Position numbers and translations under genes: made by a program
Assembly: GCA_963765295.1 (NCBI GenBank)
Contig: CAVXVO010000008.1
Span: 248,001 to 312,000 of the forward strand
DNA from: PALSA-612 sp963765295
GTDB taxonomy: Bacteria; Actinomycetota; Thermoleophilia; Gaiellales; Gaiellaceae
Direction of reading: 5' to 3'
DNA length: 64,000 nt
In this document: positions 8,094 to 18,150 of the stretch, one piece after another
Layout: every line of letters begins with the position of its first letter
Numbering within the stretch: position 1 is the stretch's first letter
Notes under the pieces: generated by a model
Database searches by the model: none
Told to the model about the DNA's origin: nothing
The model's input: only the letters and a program-made list of their open reading frames with translations

Positions 8094-9143
8094 ATGCCCG
8101 ACTTCGAGGCACTCGTCGACGACCTGGAGCGCTCGTACCGCGAGGCGCAGGAGCGCATGTCCGATCCTGCCGTCTACGGCGACCGCCGCGACGCGGCCGA
8201 GGCCGGCAGGCGCCTGAAAGAGCTCGAAGGGCCACACCGGCTCGCCGAGGATTGGCGCGCCGTGCAGGCCGAGCTCGCGGATGCCCGTGCCGACAGCGAG
8301 CTGGCCGAGCTCGTCCCCGAGTACGAGGTGCGGCTCGCCGAGCTCGAGGAGGAGCTGAAGCTCGCGCTCGTGGAGAACGACCCCGCCGACCGCAAGGACG
8401 TGATCGTCGAGATCCGCTCCGGCGTCGGCGGCGACGAGGCGGCGCTCTGGGCCGACGACGTGTTCCGCATGCTCACCCGCTACGCGGAGCGCCTCGGCTA
8501 CAAGTGGGAGACGATCTCCGCCAATCCGAACGAGGGTGGCGGGATGAAGGAGGTCGTCTTCGCGGCCAAGGGCGACGGCGCCTACGCCGTGTTCAAGTGG
8601 GAGGGCGGCACGCACCGCGTCCAGCGTGTGCCGCAGACGGAGTCGCAGGGCCGCATCCACACGTCGACGGCGACCGTCGCCGTGATGCCCGAGGCCGAGG
8701 AGGTCGAGGTGGAGATCGACCAGTCCGACCTCAAGATCGACGTCTACCGGTCGAGCGGGCCGGGTGGGCAGAGCGTCAACACGACCGACTCGGCCGTCCG
8801 CATCACGCACGTGCCGACGGGCATCGTCGTCTCGATGCAGGACGAGCGCTCGCAGCTGCAGAACCGCGAGCGCGCGATGCGCGTTCTTCGTGCGCGCCTG
8901 TACGAGGCGGAGCGCGAGCGACAGGACGCTGAGATGACGGACGCCCGTCGCGCGCAGGTGGGCACGGGCGAAAGGGCCGAGAAGATCCGCACGTACAACT
9001 ACGCGGAGGGCCGGGTCACCGACCACCGCATCAAGCTGACGCAGCACCGGCTCGACCAGATCCTCGAGGGCGACCTCGGCGACTTCACCGAGGCCCTCGC
9101 AGCCGAGGATCGCCGCCGGGCGCTCGAGACCGTCGCTTCTTGA
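8094..9143 (+). CDS. prfA: peptide chain release factor 1
   Basis: A 349-residue class-I release factor that ends translation at UAA and UAG. The GGQ peptidyl-tRNA hydrolysis motif is in SSGPGGQSVNTTDSA (GGQ at 224-226). RF1 is distinguished from RF2 by RVPQTESQGRIHTSTATVAV before it and by the absence of the SPF anticodon tripeptide; the other factor in this window (46708) carries SPF. The TGA overlaps the TTG start of prmC, which encodes the methylase for this GGQ. Confidence 0.97.
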   Translation: MPDFEALVDDLERSYREAQERMSDPAVYGDRRDAAEAGRRLKELEGPHRLAEDWRAVQAELADARADSELAELVPEYEVRLAELEEELKLALVENDPADRKDVIVEIRSGVGGDEAALWADDVFRMLTRYAERLGYKWETISANPNEGGGMKEVVFAAKGDGAYAVFKWEGGTHRVQRVPQTESQGRIHTSTATVAVMPEAEEVEVEIDQSDLKIDVYRSSGPGGQSVNTTDSAVRITHVPTGIVVSMQDERSQLQNRERAMRVLRARLYEAERERQDAEMTDARRAQVGTGERAEKIRTYNYAEGRVTDHRIKLTQHRLDQILEGDLGDFTEALAAEDRRRALETVAS

Positions 9144-9976
9144 CCGTCGGCGACGTCCTCAAGGCGTCCACGGACTTCCTGGCCGGCAAGGGCGTGCCGA
9201 ACCCCCGCCTGGATGCCGAGCACCTCGTCGCGAAGGCGCTCGGCGTGTCGCGGCTCGACCTCTACCTGCAGCACGACCGGCCGTTGACGGAGGCGGAGCT
9301 CGCGGCGGCGCGTGAGCTCGTCCGCCGCCGGGGAACGCGTGAGCCGCTCGCCTACGTGCTCGGTGACTGGGGCTTCCGGAGATTGACGCTGACGACCGAC
9401 CGGCGGGCGCTCGTTCCCCGGCCCGAGACCGAGATCGTGGTCGAGCGCTGCCTGGCCCTCCTCGACGGGATCGACGCGCCCGAGGTGCTCGACGTCGGCG
9501 CCGGCACGGGCGCGATCGCGCTTGCCGTCGCCGACGAGCACCCCGGCGCGCGGGTGACCGCGATCGACGTCTCCGCCGACGCGCTCGCGCTCGCGGCCGA
9601 GAACGTCGAGCGCACCGGGCTCGGCGGCCGCGTCACGCTTGTCGAGCACGACCTTCGCGCCGGCCTGCCCGGCGGCCCGTATGACCTCGTCGTCTCGAAT
9701 CCGCCGTACGTGCTGCCGCAGGAGATCGAGACGCTCGAGCCCGAGGTGCGCGAGTGGGAGCCGCGGACGGCGCTCGTCGGCCGCGGTGCGACGGAAGCGG
9801 TCGTCGAGGCGGCGCCGCGCGCGCTCGGCACGGACGGGCGGCTCGTGCTCGAGGTCGGTGACGGCACGGCCGAGGCGGTGGCGCAGCTGCTCACGGACGC
9901 CGGCTTCCGGGACGTCGTGCGGACAGCAGATCTGACGGGACGCGACCGGGTCGTCGAGGGGCGATGGGAGTCGTAG
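9140..9976 (+). CDS. prmC: release factor glutamine N5-methyltransferase
   Basis: A 278-residue SAM-dependent methylase of the GGQ glutamine of RF1 and RF2. The N-terminal helical domain contains PRLDAEHLVAKALG and REPLAYVLGDWGFRR; the Rossmann domain has VLDVGAGTGAIALAVA (about 116-131) and the catalytic NPPY at about residues 190-193, the signature of N5-glutamine methylation. The TTG start at 9140 overlaps the prfA stop. The 3' end overlaps tsaC by 13 bp. Confidence 0.95.
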   Translation: MTVGDVLKASTDFLAGKGVPNPRLDAEHLVAKALGVSRLDLYLQHDRPLTEAELAAARELVRRRGTREPLAYVLGDWGFRRLTLTTDRRALVPRPETEIVVERCLALLDGIDAPEVLDVGAGTGAIALAVADEHPGARVTAIDVSADALALAAENVERTGLGGRVTLVEHDLRAGLPGGPYDLVVSNPPYVLPQEIETLEPEVREWEPRTALVGRGATEAVVEAAPRALGTDGRLVLEVGDGTAEAVAQLLTDAGFRDVVRTADLTGRDRVVEGRWES

Positions 9977-10566
9977 ACGACGCCGTCGCCGCGCTCGAGG
10001 CCGGTGAGCTAGTCGTGCTCCCGACGGACACCGTCTACGGGCTCGCCGCCACCGCCTCCCGCGAGGAGCCCGTCCGCCGGCTGCTCGCGCTCAAGGGGAA
10101 GCCTCGAGGAACGCCCGTCGCCCTTGTCGCAGCGAGCGTCGATGGGCTGCTCGAGCTCGTGCCGGAGCTCGAGGGACGCGACGGGACGATCGCACGCACG
10201 CTCCTGCCCGGCCCGTACACACTCGTCCTCGGGAACCCGGCGACTCGGTTCCCGTGGCTCTGCGGCGAGACGCCGGGCTCGATCGGCGTGCGCGTGCCCC
10301 GGCTCGCCGGGGACGCGGCGGCGATCCTCGAGCGGGCCGGCGCGGTCGCCGCCACGAGCGCGAATCTCCACGGCGGGGCCGACCCGCGCACGCTCGCCGA
10401 CGTGCCCGAGGTGGTTCGTGCGGTGGCGCTGCTCGTCGACGCCGGCGAGCTGCCCGGCACCGCGTCGACGGTCATCGACTTCACCGTCTCGGAGCCGCGC
10501 GTGATCCGTGAGGGCGCCGCGCCGGCGGGAGAGGCGATCGACCGCGTGCGCTCGGCGCTTCGCTGA
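9964..10566 (+). CDS. tsaC: L-threonylcarbamoyladenylate synthase
   Basis: A 200-residue Sua5/YciO/YrdC protein that makes threonylcarbamoyl-AMP from threonine, bicarbonate and ATP, the first step of t6A37 tRNA modification. Motifs seen: VLPTDTVYGLAATA near residue 18, RLLALKGKPRGTPVALV (the KxR-containing ATP-site segment), LLPGPYTLVL and VAATSANLHGG. There is no C-terminal Sua5 extension, so it is the short TsaC form. It sits in the conserved actinobacterial block prfA-prmC-tsaC upstream of the WecA-type gene and the atp operon. Confidence 0.93.
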   Translation: MGVVDDAVAALEAGELVVLPTDTVYGLAATASREEPVRRLLALKGKPRGTPVALVAASVDGLLELVPELEGRDGTIARTLLPGPYTLVLGNPATRFPWLCGETPGSIGVRVPRLAGDAAAILERAGAVAATSANLHGGADPRTLADVPEVVRAVALLVDAGELPGTASTVIDFTVSEPRVIREGAAPAGEAIDRVRSALR

Positions 10567-10592
10567 CCCGGTCGGCGAGTACCATCCGCGAC

Positions 10593-11885
10593 GTGGCGGT
10601 CGTGCAGCACTCGCTGAGCGAGCTCCGGGCTGCGGCGCTCGCCGACGTCGACCCCGAGATCGCCGACCTGCTCGGCCGCGAGCTCGACCGGCAGCGCGGC
10701 CAGATCGAGCTGATCGCGTCCGAGAACTTCACCTGGCCGGCCGTCCTCGAGGCGGTCGGCAGCGTGCCGACGAACAAGTACGCCGAGGGCTATCCGGGCA
10801 GGCGCTACTACGGCGGTTGCGAGGTCGTGGACGAGATCGAGCAGCTCGCGATCGACCGCGCCAAGGCGCTCTTCGGCGCCGAGCACGCCAACGTCCAGCC
10901 GCACGCGGGCGCCCAGACGAACATGGCCGTCTACTTCGCCTGCCTCGACCCGGGCGACACGATCCTCTCGCTCGAGCTCGCACACGGCGGCCATCTCACG
11001 CACGGGCTCAAGGTCAACTTCTCCGGACGGCTCTACACGATCGCGCACTACGGAGTCAGTCGTGAGACGAACCTGGTCGACTACGACGAGGTGCTCGCGA
11101 TCGCGAAGCAGGTGCGGCCGAAGCTGATCGTGTGCGGCGGGTCGGCCTACCCGCGCACGGTCGAGGCGGATCGCTTTCGCGCGATCGCGGACGAGGTCGG
11201 CGCTTTGCTCCTCTGCGACATGGCCCACTTCGCCGGGCTGGTGGCGGCGGGCCTCCACCCGAACCCGGTGCCGCACTGCGACTTCGTCACCTCGACGACG
11301 CACAAGACGCTCGCGGGGCCGCGCTCCGGCTTCGTGCTCTGCCGCGAGGAGCACGCCGTCTCGGTCGACCGCGCCGTCTTCCCGGGCATGCAGGGCGGCC
11401 CGCTCGAGCACACGATCGCCGCGAAGGCGGCGTGTTTCAAGATCGCCGCGTCGGAGCCGTTCCGCGAGTACCAGACCCAGGTGCGCGCGAACGCCGACCG
11501 GCTCGCGCAGGCGCTCGAGCAGGGCGGTCTGGACGTCCTCACGGGCGGCACCGACACGCACCTGCTGCAGGTCGACCTGCGCCGCACGGACTGGACGGGA
11601 AAGGACGCCGAGGAGCGGCTCGACGAGGTCAAGATCACGGTCAACCGCAACACGGTGCCGTTCGACGAGCGGCCGCCGACGATCGCGTCGGGCGTCCGCA
11701 TCGGCACCCCTGCGGCGACGATGCGCGGCTTCGACGAGGACGACTTCGAGGAGGTGGGCCGGGTGATCTGCGACGCGCTCGGGCCCGATCCCGACCTGCC
11801 GGCGCTGGCGGCGCGGAGCGCGGCGCTCTGCGACCGGCGGCCGCTCTACCCCGGCTTCCGCGGCTGGACGTCGTACCGGGCATGA
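10593..11885 (+). CDS. glyA: serine hydroxymethyltransferase
   Basis: A 430-residue fold-type I PLP enzyme that interconverts serine and glycine with transfer of a one-carbon unit to tetrahydrofolate. Signatures: ELIASENF and PTNKYAEGYPGRRYYGGCE at the N-terminus, NVQPHAGAQTN, and the PLP-lysine loop TSTTHKTLAGPRSG at about residues 230-243. The GTG start at 10593 gives the normal length. The C-terminus overlaps upp by 4 bp. Its one-carbon product links to metH later in the window. Confidence 0.97.
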   Translation: MAVVQHSLSELRAAALADVDPEIADLLGRELDRQRGQIELIASENFTWPAVLEAVGSVPTNKYAEGYPGRRYYGGCEVVDEIEQLAIDRAKALFGAEHANVQPHAGAQTNMAVYFACLDPGDTILSLELAHGGHLTHGLKVNFSGRLYTIAHYGVSRETNLVDYDEVLAIAKQVRPKLIVCGGSAYPRTVEADRFRAIADEVGALLLCDMAHFAGLVAAGLHPNPVPHCDFVTSTTHKTLAGPRSGFVLCREEHAVSVDRAVFPGMQGGPLEHTIAAKAACFKIAASEPFREYQTQVRANADRLAQALEQGGLDVLTGGTDTHLLQVDLRRTDWTGKDAEERLDEVKITVNRNTVPFDERPPTIASGVRIGTPAATMRGFDEDDFEEVGRVICDALGPDPDLPALAARSAALCDRRPLYPGFRGWTSYRA

Positions 11886-12523
11886 CGTTCGCGGCCGACA
11901 ACGTCACGGAGGTCATGCACCCCCTCGCGCGGCACAAGCTCGGGCTGCTGCGCGAGCACTCGACGAGCACCGCCGACTTCCGCCGCCTCGTCGACGAGCT
12001 GACGCTGCTCCTCACCTACGAGGCGACGAAGGACTTCCCGACCGAGCAGATCGAGATCGAGACGCCGCTCGAGCGGACGACGGTCGAGCGAATCCCCGGC
12101 AAGAAGGTGGCGGTGTGCCCGGTGCTGCGGGCCGGTGTCGGAATGCTCGACGGCGTGCTCTCGCTCATCCCGGGTGCGCGGGTCGGCTTCATCGGCCTCT
12201 ACCGCGACGAGGAGACGCTGCAGGCGGTCGAGTACTTCGTGAAGCTTCCGAGCGACATCGCCGAGCGGGACGTGCTGGTGCTCGACCCGATGCTCGCGAC
12301 CGGCAACTCGACGGCGGCTGCGATCGAGATCGTCAAGGCGGGCGGCGCGACCTCGGTCGTCGTCATCGCGATCATCGCGGCGCCCGAAGGCATCCAGCGC
12401 GTCCTCGACGACCACCCGGACGTGCGCATCGTCGTCTCCTCGATCGACCGGGGCCTGAACGAGCACGGCTTCATCGTCCCCGGCCTCGGTGACGCGGGCG
12501 ACAGGCTCTACGCGACCAGGTAG
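11882..12523 (+). CDS. upp: uracil phosphoribosyltransferase
   Basis: A 213-residue pyrimidine salvage enzyme converting uracil and PRPP to UMP. The PRPP loop is VLVLDPMLATGNSTAAAIE (about residues 132-150); the uracil-binding GLNEHGFIVPGLGDAGDRLY closes the C-terminus, and CPVLRAGVGMLDG is in the middle. The start is at ATG 11882, overlapping the glyA stop (ATGA), and the length equals that of other Upp proteins. Confidence 0.97.
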   Translation: MTFAADNVTEVMHPLARHKLGLLREHSTSTADFRRLVDELTLLLTYEATKDFPTEQIEIETPLERTTVERIPGKKVAVCPVLRAGVGMLDGVLSLIPGARVGFIGLYRDEETLQAVEYFVKLPSDIAERDVLVLDPMLATGNSTAAAIEIVKAGGATSVVVIAIIAAPEGIQRVLDDHPDVRIVVSSIDRGLNEHGFIVPGLGDAGDRLYATR

Positions 12524-12526
12524 GCC

Positions 12527-13696
12527 GTGGTCGGGCTGATCCCGCATCCCTCGTTCTGGACGGAGCTCACCGACCACCCCGAGGTGATCTGGGGCGCGAT
12601 CCTCGCGCTCGTCATCGTCGTCTTGCTGACGCCAGCCGTCGGCGGGATGGCGCGGCTGCTCGGCGCCGTCGACGAGCCCGGCGGGCGCCGGCTGCACTCG
12701 CGTCCGATCCCTCGGCTCGGCGGCCTCGCGCTCTTCTTCGGCGTGATGGTCCCGGCGCTCGCCTTCCTCAAGCTGAGCTCGGAGACGCGCGGGCTGCTGC
12801 TCGGGATGACGGTCGCGACGCTCGTGGGCGCGATCGACGACTTCCGCGGCCTGCGGCCGTGGGAGAAGCTCTCGGGGCAGATCGCGGCTGCCGTGATCCC
12901 GGTCTCGTTCGGGATCTGGATCGATCACTTCACGCTCCCGTTCGTCGGCGTCCACGGCCTGTCGCCGTGGGTCGGCAAGCCGCTCACCGTCCTCTGGATC
13001 GTGGCGATCATGAACATGGTCAACTTCCTCGACGGCCTCGACGGGCTGGCGGCGGGCGTGTGCGCGATCGCCGGCGGCACGTTCAGCGTCATCGCGCTCT
13101 CGCTCGAGAAGCCGAACGCGGCCATCGTCTCCGCGATCGTGCTCGGGGCCTGCGTCGGCTTCCTGCGGCACAACTTCTATCCGGCCCGGATCTTCATGGG
13201 CGACTCCGGGGCGATGCTGCTCGGCTTCGTGCTGGCCACGGTCGCGGTCGAGGGCCTGCTGAAGACGGCCGCCACGGTCGCCCTCACTCTGCCCCTCGTC
13301 GTGCTGGCCGTGCCGATCCTCGACACGAGCTTCGTGGTCGCGAAACGGCTCAAGTACCGGCGCCCGATCACCTCCCCCGACCGCGAGCACCTGCACTACC
13401 GGTTCCTGAACATCGGCTTCTCGCAGCGCCGCGCCACGGTGACGATCTGGCTCTGGTGCGGATGCCTCGCCGTCGCCGCACTCGGGACGCGGTTCCTCCC
13501 CGTCCACGAGCACGGCCGCTGGCACCTCTGGCCGACGATCGCCGCCGCCGCGCTCGCGGCGCTCGCGATCGGCGCCTCGATCTACGTCGTCTACCTGCTC
13601 GAGATCGTCAAGCTGGCGAACCCGCGCATCCGTCGCCGCGAGGCCGCCGAACGGCGTGAGGCGGCGCGTCGCGATCGCGATCGCCGTAGCGCGTAG
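12527..13696 (+). CDS. polyprenyl-phosphate N-acetylhexosamine-1-phosphate transferase (WecA/TagO/MraY superfamily)
   Basis: A 389-residue integral membrane enzyme that loads the first sugar-1-phosphate onto undecaprenyl-phosphate for surface polysaccharide assembly. Many hydrophobic helices are evident. Catalytic motifs: GAIDDFRGLRPWEK (Asp-Asp pair near residue 105), NMVNFLDGLDGLAAG (about 162-176) and FMGDSGAMLLGF (about 223-234), then REHLHYRFLNIGFSQR, the His-rich loop seen in WecA/TagO. In mycobacteria the equivalent gene (rfe) also lies between tsaC and the atp operon. The final 30 residues are a charged Arg/Glu/Ala tail. A hairpin at 13727-13751 probably ends its transcript. Confidence 0.88.
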   Translation: MVGLIPHPSFWTELTDHPEVIWGAILALVIVVLLTPAVGGMARLLGAVDEPGGRRLHSRPIPRLGGLALFFGVMVPALAFLKLSSETRGLLLGMTVATLVGAIDDFRGLRPWEKLSGQIAAAVIPVSFGIWIDHFTLPFVGVHGLSPWVGKPLTVLWIVAIMNMVNFLDGLDGLAAGVCAIAGGTFSVIALSLEKPNAAIVSAIVLGACVGFLRHNFYPARIFMGDSGAMLLGFVLATVAVEGLLKTAATVALTLPLVVLAVPILDTSFVVAKRLKYRRPITSPDREHLHYRFLNIGFSQRRATVTIWLWCGCLAVAALGTRFLPVHEHGRWHLWPTIAAAALAALAIGASIYVVYLLEIVKLANPRIRRREAAERREAARRDRDRRSA

Positions 13697-13726
13697 GCGC
13701 GATTGTCAGGCGCAACAAACAGCGGC

Positions 13727-13751
13727 AAAAACCCCGCAAGGACGCGGTTTT
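13727..13751 (+). terminator. probable intrinsic terminator ahead of the atp operon
   Basis: Inverted repeat AAAACC-CCGC, loop AAGGAC, GCGG-TTTT: four GC pairs, a CC bulge, and an A/T outer stem ending in a T run. It starts 30 bp after the stop of the WecA-type gene and ends about 45 bp before the first atp-cluster gene, so it would separate the two transcripts. Position and T run support a rho-independent terminator, but the stem is short. Confidence 0.45.
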
Positions 13752-13794
13752 GGCGTGTTACAAGCGATGGGTCCGCTCTGGTATGCTCGCCCTG

Positions 13795-13992
13795 ATGGAG
13801 CAAGGCCGCGCCAACTTCCAGCCTGCCGGCGCGGGCGCGGTGCTCATGAGCGGAATCGGTGTCGGCGTGGGAGCGGGAGCTCTCGTCGGTTGGGCCGCCG
13901 GATCGGTGCCCTACGGCGTGCTCGCGGGCGCCGTCGCGGGTGTGCCGATCGGGGTCTTCGCCGTCTACCGCCGCTACCGGGAGAACTTTTGA
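13795..13992 (+). CDS. small glycine-rich membrane protein of the atp cluster (AtpZ/AtpI-like)
   Basis: A 65-residue protein with two hydrophobic, Gly/Ala-rich helices (AVLMSGIGVGVGAGALVGW and YGVLAGAVAGVPIGVFAVYR) and a charged C-terminus. Size, topology and place at the head of the atp operon resemble the AtpZ/AtpI helper family found upstream of atpB; the sequence itself is too simple for a firm assignment. The start is taken at ATG 13795; an ATG at 13783 lies within TATGCT, which could instead be part of a promoter -10. Its TGA overlaps the ATG of the next gene. Confidence 0.6.
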   Translation: MEQGRANFQPAGAGAVLMSGIGVGVGAGALVGWAAGSVPYGVLAGAVAGVPIGVFAVYRRYRENF

Positions 13993-14387
13993 TGCAGGCG
14001 CCGACCGCTCTCCTGCGCCCCCGCGCCGTACCCGGGCGCTTTGTGCCCTTCGCAGCGGCCGGAGCGCTGTTCCTCGTCGCGCTGCCCGTGTTCCTCGTCG
14101 CCGGCTGGAACATGAAGGCCTGGGTCCTCGCGGCCGTCCTGTGGCTCGCGGGCGAGGCGCTCGGCCTGGCGCTCGGACGTCTTCGCCTCGGCGTGGATGC
14201 GACCGGCTCGTCCGGGGTCGTCGCGTTCGGGATGATGTTTCGCGCGATCGCCGTCATGATCGTCCTGCTCGCCGTGTCCGTCTCACACCCCCATCTGGCT
14301 CTCGCCGCCGCGCTGCTCTTTGCGGCCGCGTACACCTTGGAGCTCGGCGTCTCGCTTCTCACCTTCTTCACGGGGCCCGAGCGATGA
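13992..14387 (+). CDS. four-helix membrane protein of the atp cluster (AtpI-like)
   Basis: 131 residues with four predicted transmembrane segments (about 21-42, 45-64, 73-94 and 98-120). It has the size and topology of AtpI, the poorly conserved protein proposed to help c-ring assembly or cation transport in F-ATPase operons. The gene overlaps both neighbours by 1-4 bp, so it is translated with atpB. Assignment rests on position and topology, not on a sequence motif. Confidence 0.62.
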   Translation: MQAPTALLRPRAVPGRFVPFAAAGALFLVALPVFLVAGWNMKAWVLAAVLWLAGEALGLALGRLRLGVDATGSSGVVAFGMMFRAIAVMIVLLAVSVSHPHLALAAALLFAAAYTLELGVSLLTFFTGPER

Positions 14388-15253
14388 GGCGCTGGTGGGT
14401 GCTGATGGCGGTCGGCCTCGCCGCTCTCGCTGCGCCTGCGTCGGCGCTGGCCGAGGACTTCAAGCCCGAGGACGAGTTCAAGCTCGACACGTGGGTCTCC
14501 ATCCACCTCGGTCCGCTGGACATGTCGATCAACAAGGCCGTCGCCTATCTGTGGCTGGGCTCGCTCGTCACCATCGTGCTCGGGATCGTGCTCATGCGCG
14601 TCCGGATCCGGGTGAAGCCCGGGACCCGGCAGACGATCGGGGAGACCCTCTACGAGGTGGCGCAGGTGAACATCGCCGAGCAGGGCCTGCCGACGAAGGC
14701 GATCGGACTCTGGTTCCCGTACGTGGCCAGCCTGTTCCTGTTCATCTGGGTGATCAACCTGCTCGGCTTCCTCCCGCTCCCGATCTCGAACGAGAAGTTC
14801 CACATCGCCGGGCTCGGCATCCCGACGTTCGGCATCTACGCGGCGACTGCGTCGCTCTCCGTCGCGCTCGCGCTGTCGCTCATGACCTTCGTGTTCTCGC
14901 ACGCCGAGGGGATCCGCTTCAACGGCCTGCCGCGCTACCTGAAGAGCCTGATCCCGGACGTGCCGAAGGCGATGGTCATCCCGATCGCGTTCATCGAGGT
15001 GATCTCGATCTTCATGCGGCTCATCTCGCTCTCGGTCAGGCTCTTCGCGAACATGCTCGCGGGCCACATGCTCATCCTCGTGATGATCGGGCTGGTGTTC
15101 GTGATCCACAGCCCGCCGTGGCGCTTCTTCGGTCTGCCGGCGGCGATCCTCTTCTACCTTTTCGAGGTCGTGATCGTCGTCACCATTCAGGCGTTCATCT
15201 TTGCGGCACTGTCAGCCATCTACATCGGCTCGGCGATCGAGCCCGATCATTAA
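14384..15253 (+). CDS. atpB: F-type ATP synthase subunit a
   Basis: A 289-residue a subunit, which forms the proton half-channels against the c-ring. The essential arginine is in ISLSVRLFANMLAGH (about residues 213-227), and the last helix holds VVTIQAFIFAALSAIYI with the conserved Gln. Upstream a hydrophobic leader ends at SALAEDFKP, which may be a cleavable or first transmembrane segment. Overlaps the preceding gene as ATGA. The stop is followed at once by a strong AAGGAGG ribosome site for atpE. Confidence 0.97.
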   Translation: MRRWWVLMAVGLAALAAPASALAEDFKPEDEFKLDTWVSIHLGPLDMSINKAVAYLWLGSLVTIVLGIVLMRVRIRVKPGTRQTIGETLYEVAQVNIAEQGLPTKAIGLWFPYVASLFLFIWVINLLGFLPLPISNEKFHIAGLGIPTFGIYAATASLSVALALSLMTFVFSHAEGIRFNGLPRYLKSLIPDVPKAMVIPIAFIEVISIFMRLISLSVRLFANMLAGHMLILVMIGLVFVIHSPPWRFFGLPAAILFYLFEVVIVVTIQAFIFAALSAIYIGSAIEPDH

Positions 15254-15264
15254 GGAGGAATTCG

Positions 15265-15534
15265 GTGGGCACGATCATTCCGTTGCTCGCGGCGACCGCC
15301 CCGGTCATCAAGCAGGGGCAGGCGATCGCGTTCGGACTCGGCGTCGGTCTCGGCGCCGTCGGTGCCGGCATCGGCATCGGCATCATCTTCGGGTCGATGA
15401 TCCAGTCGGTCGCCCGGCAGCCCGAGCTGCGCGGCGAGCTGCAGGGGATCATGTGGCTCGGCTTCGCACTCACCGAGGCGGTCGTGTTCTACGGCCTGCT
15501 CGGCGGCCTGCTCGCCTTCGTCCTCGTCAAGTAG
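15265..15534 (+). CDS. atpE: F-type ATP synthase subunit c
   Basis: An 89-residue hairpin c subunit of the rotor ring. The glycine-motif helix is GLGVGLGAVGAGIGIGIIFG, the polar loop is ARQPEL (RQP at residues 51-53), and the ion-binding carboxylate is Glu71 in GFALTEAVVFYGLL. The surrounding residues do not show the usual sodium-binding Gln/Ser set, so a proton ring is expected. It has the best ribosome site of the operon (AAGGAGG at 15252-15258, GTG start at 15265), as expected for a subunit needed in many copies. atpF begins at the next base after its stop. Confidence 0.97.
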   Translation: MGTIIPLLAATAPVIKQGQAIAFGLGVGLGAVGAGIGIGIIFGSMIQSVARQPELRGELQGIMWLGFALTEAVVFYGLLGGLLAFVLVK

Positions 15535-16062
15535 ATGCTGCTCGGAACCTCACCGCTGATCCAGATCACGCCGGGTCTGATGATCTGGACCCTGATCTGC
15601 TTCGCGATCGTGTTCATCGTGCTCAAGAAGGTCGCGTTCAGCCGCATCCAGGGGGCGATCGACGAGCGGCGCGAGAAGATCCGCGCGTCGATCGACGAGG
15701 CCGACCGCGCCCGGGCCGAGGCACACAAGCTGCTCGAGGAGCACCATGCGCTCGTCGCGCAGGGCCGCGCCGAGGCCGAGGCGATCCTCGCCGAGGCGCG
15801 GAAGGTCGGCGACTCCCAGCGCGACCGCCTGAAGGAGGAGCTCGACGCCGAGCGGTCGCGGCGCGTCGAGGAGACGCGGCGCGAGATCGAGGCCGAGACG
15901 CGGCGCTCGATCGAGCAGATCCGCGGCGAGGTCGCCGACCTGACGCTCGAGGCCACCTCGAAGGTGACCGGCAAGGTCCTCGACGACGAGGATCACCGCC
16001 GGCTGATCGAGGAGGCGATTGGAGACCTCGACTTCTCCGTGCTGGAGCGGGAGACCGCGTAG
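15535..16062 (+). CDS. atpF: F-type ATP synthase subunit b
   Basis: A 175-residue peripheral-stalk protein with one N-terminal transmembrane helix (IWTLICFAIVFIVLKKVAF) and a long charged alpha-helix rich in Arg, Glu and Ala (about 40-150) that dimerises. The early DERREKIRASIDEADRARAEA segment is typical. It begins immediately after the atpE TAG. Length matches the family. Confidence 0.95.
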   Translation: MLLGTSPLIQITPGLMIWTLICFAIVFIVLKKVAFSRIQGAIDERREKIRASIDEADRARAEAHKLLEEHHALVAQGRAEAEAILAEARKVGDSQRDRLKEELDAERSRRVEETRREIEAETRRSIEQIRGEVADLTLEATSKVTGKVLDDEDHRRLIEEAIGDLDFSVLERETA

Positions 16063-16068
16063 GCCGCC

Positions 16069-16602
16069 GTGGCGGTAGTCCACAGGGTCTATGCGCGGGC
16101 GCTGTACGACGCTGCCAAGGAGCAGGGGATCGTCGACGCGGTCCAGGAGGAGCTCGGCGACTTCGTCGCGGCCGTTCGCGACGTGCCGGAGCTGCGCGCC
16201 GTGCTGCGCAACCCGCAGATCGACCCGCGCGCGAAGGCCGCGGCGCTCGAGGCGGTCACCGTCGGCGTCCACGACATCGTCCGCAACTTCCTGCTCCTCC
16301 TCACCGAGAAGGGTCGCATCGCCGACGTGGAGGAGATCGCGAGCGAGCTCGACCGGCTCGTCGCCCGCGAGCAGGGCCAGCTCACGGTCGAGCTGACGAC
16401 GGCGCAGGCGCTCTCCGACGAGGAGGCGCGCCAGATCGTCGACCAGATCGCGAAGGCCTCCGGCCGCCGCGTCGATGCGACGCGCTCCGTCGACCCCGAC
16501 CTGATCGGCGGCATCGTCCTCCAGGCCGGCTCGTTCCGCCTCGACGCGAGCGTGCGTGGACGCCTGAACCGACTTCGACAAGACCTCGTCACGAGAAGCT
16601 AG
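16069..16602 (+). CDS. atpH: F-type ATP synthase subunit delta
   Basis: A 177-residue stator protein that links the b dimer to the alpha3beta3 head. The N-terminal helical bundle begins VHRVYARALYDAAKEQGI; the C-terminal signature is VDPDLIGGIVLQAGSFRLDASVRGRLNRLR. It is a separate short delta, not the b-delta fusion found in mycobacteria. GTG start at 16069, six bases after atpF. Confidence 0.95.
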   Translation: MAVVHRVYARALYDAAKEQGIVDAVQEELGDFVAAVRDVPELRAVLRNPQIDPRAKAAALEAVTVGVHDIVRNFLLLLTEKGRIADVEEIASELDRLVAREQGQLTVELTTAQALSDEEARQIVDQIAKASGRRVDATRSVDPDLIGGIVLQAGSFRLDASVRGRLNRLRQDLVTRS

Positions 16603-16620
16603 AGACGCGAAGGAGCAACC

Positions 16621-18144
<1,524 letters not shown>

Positions 18145-18150
18145 ACACCC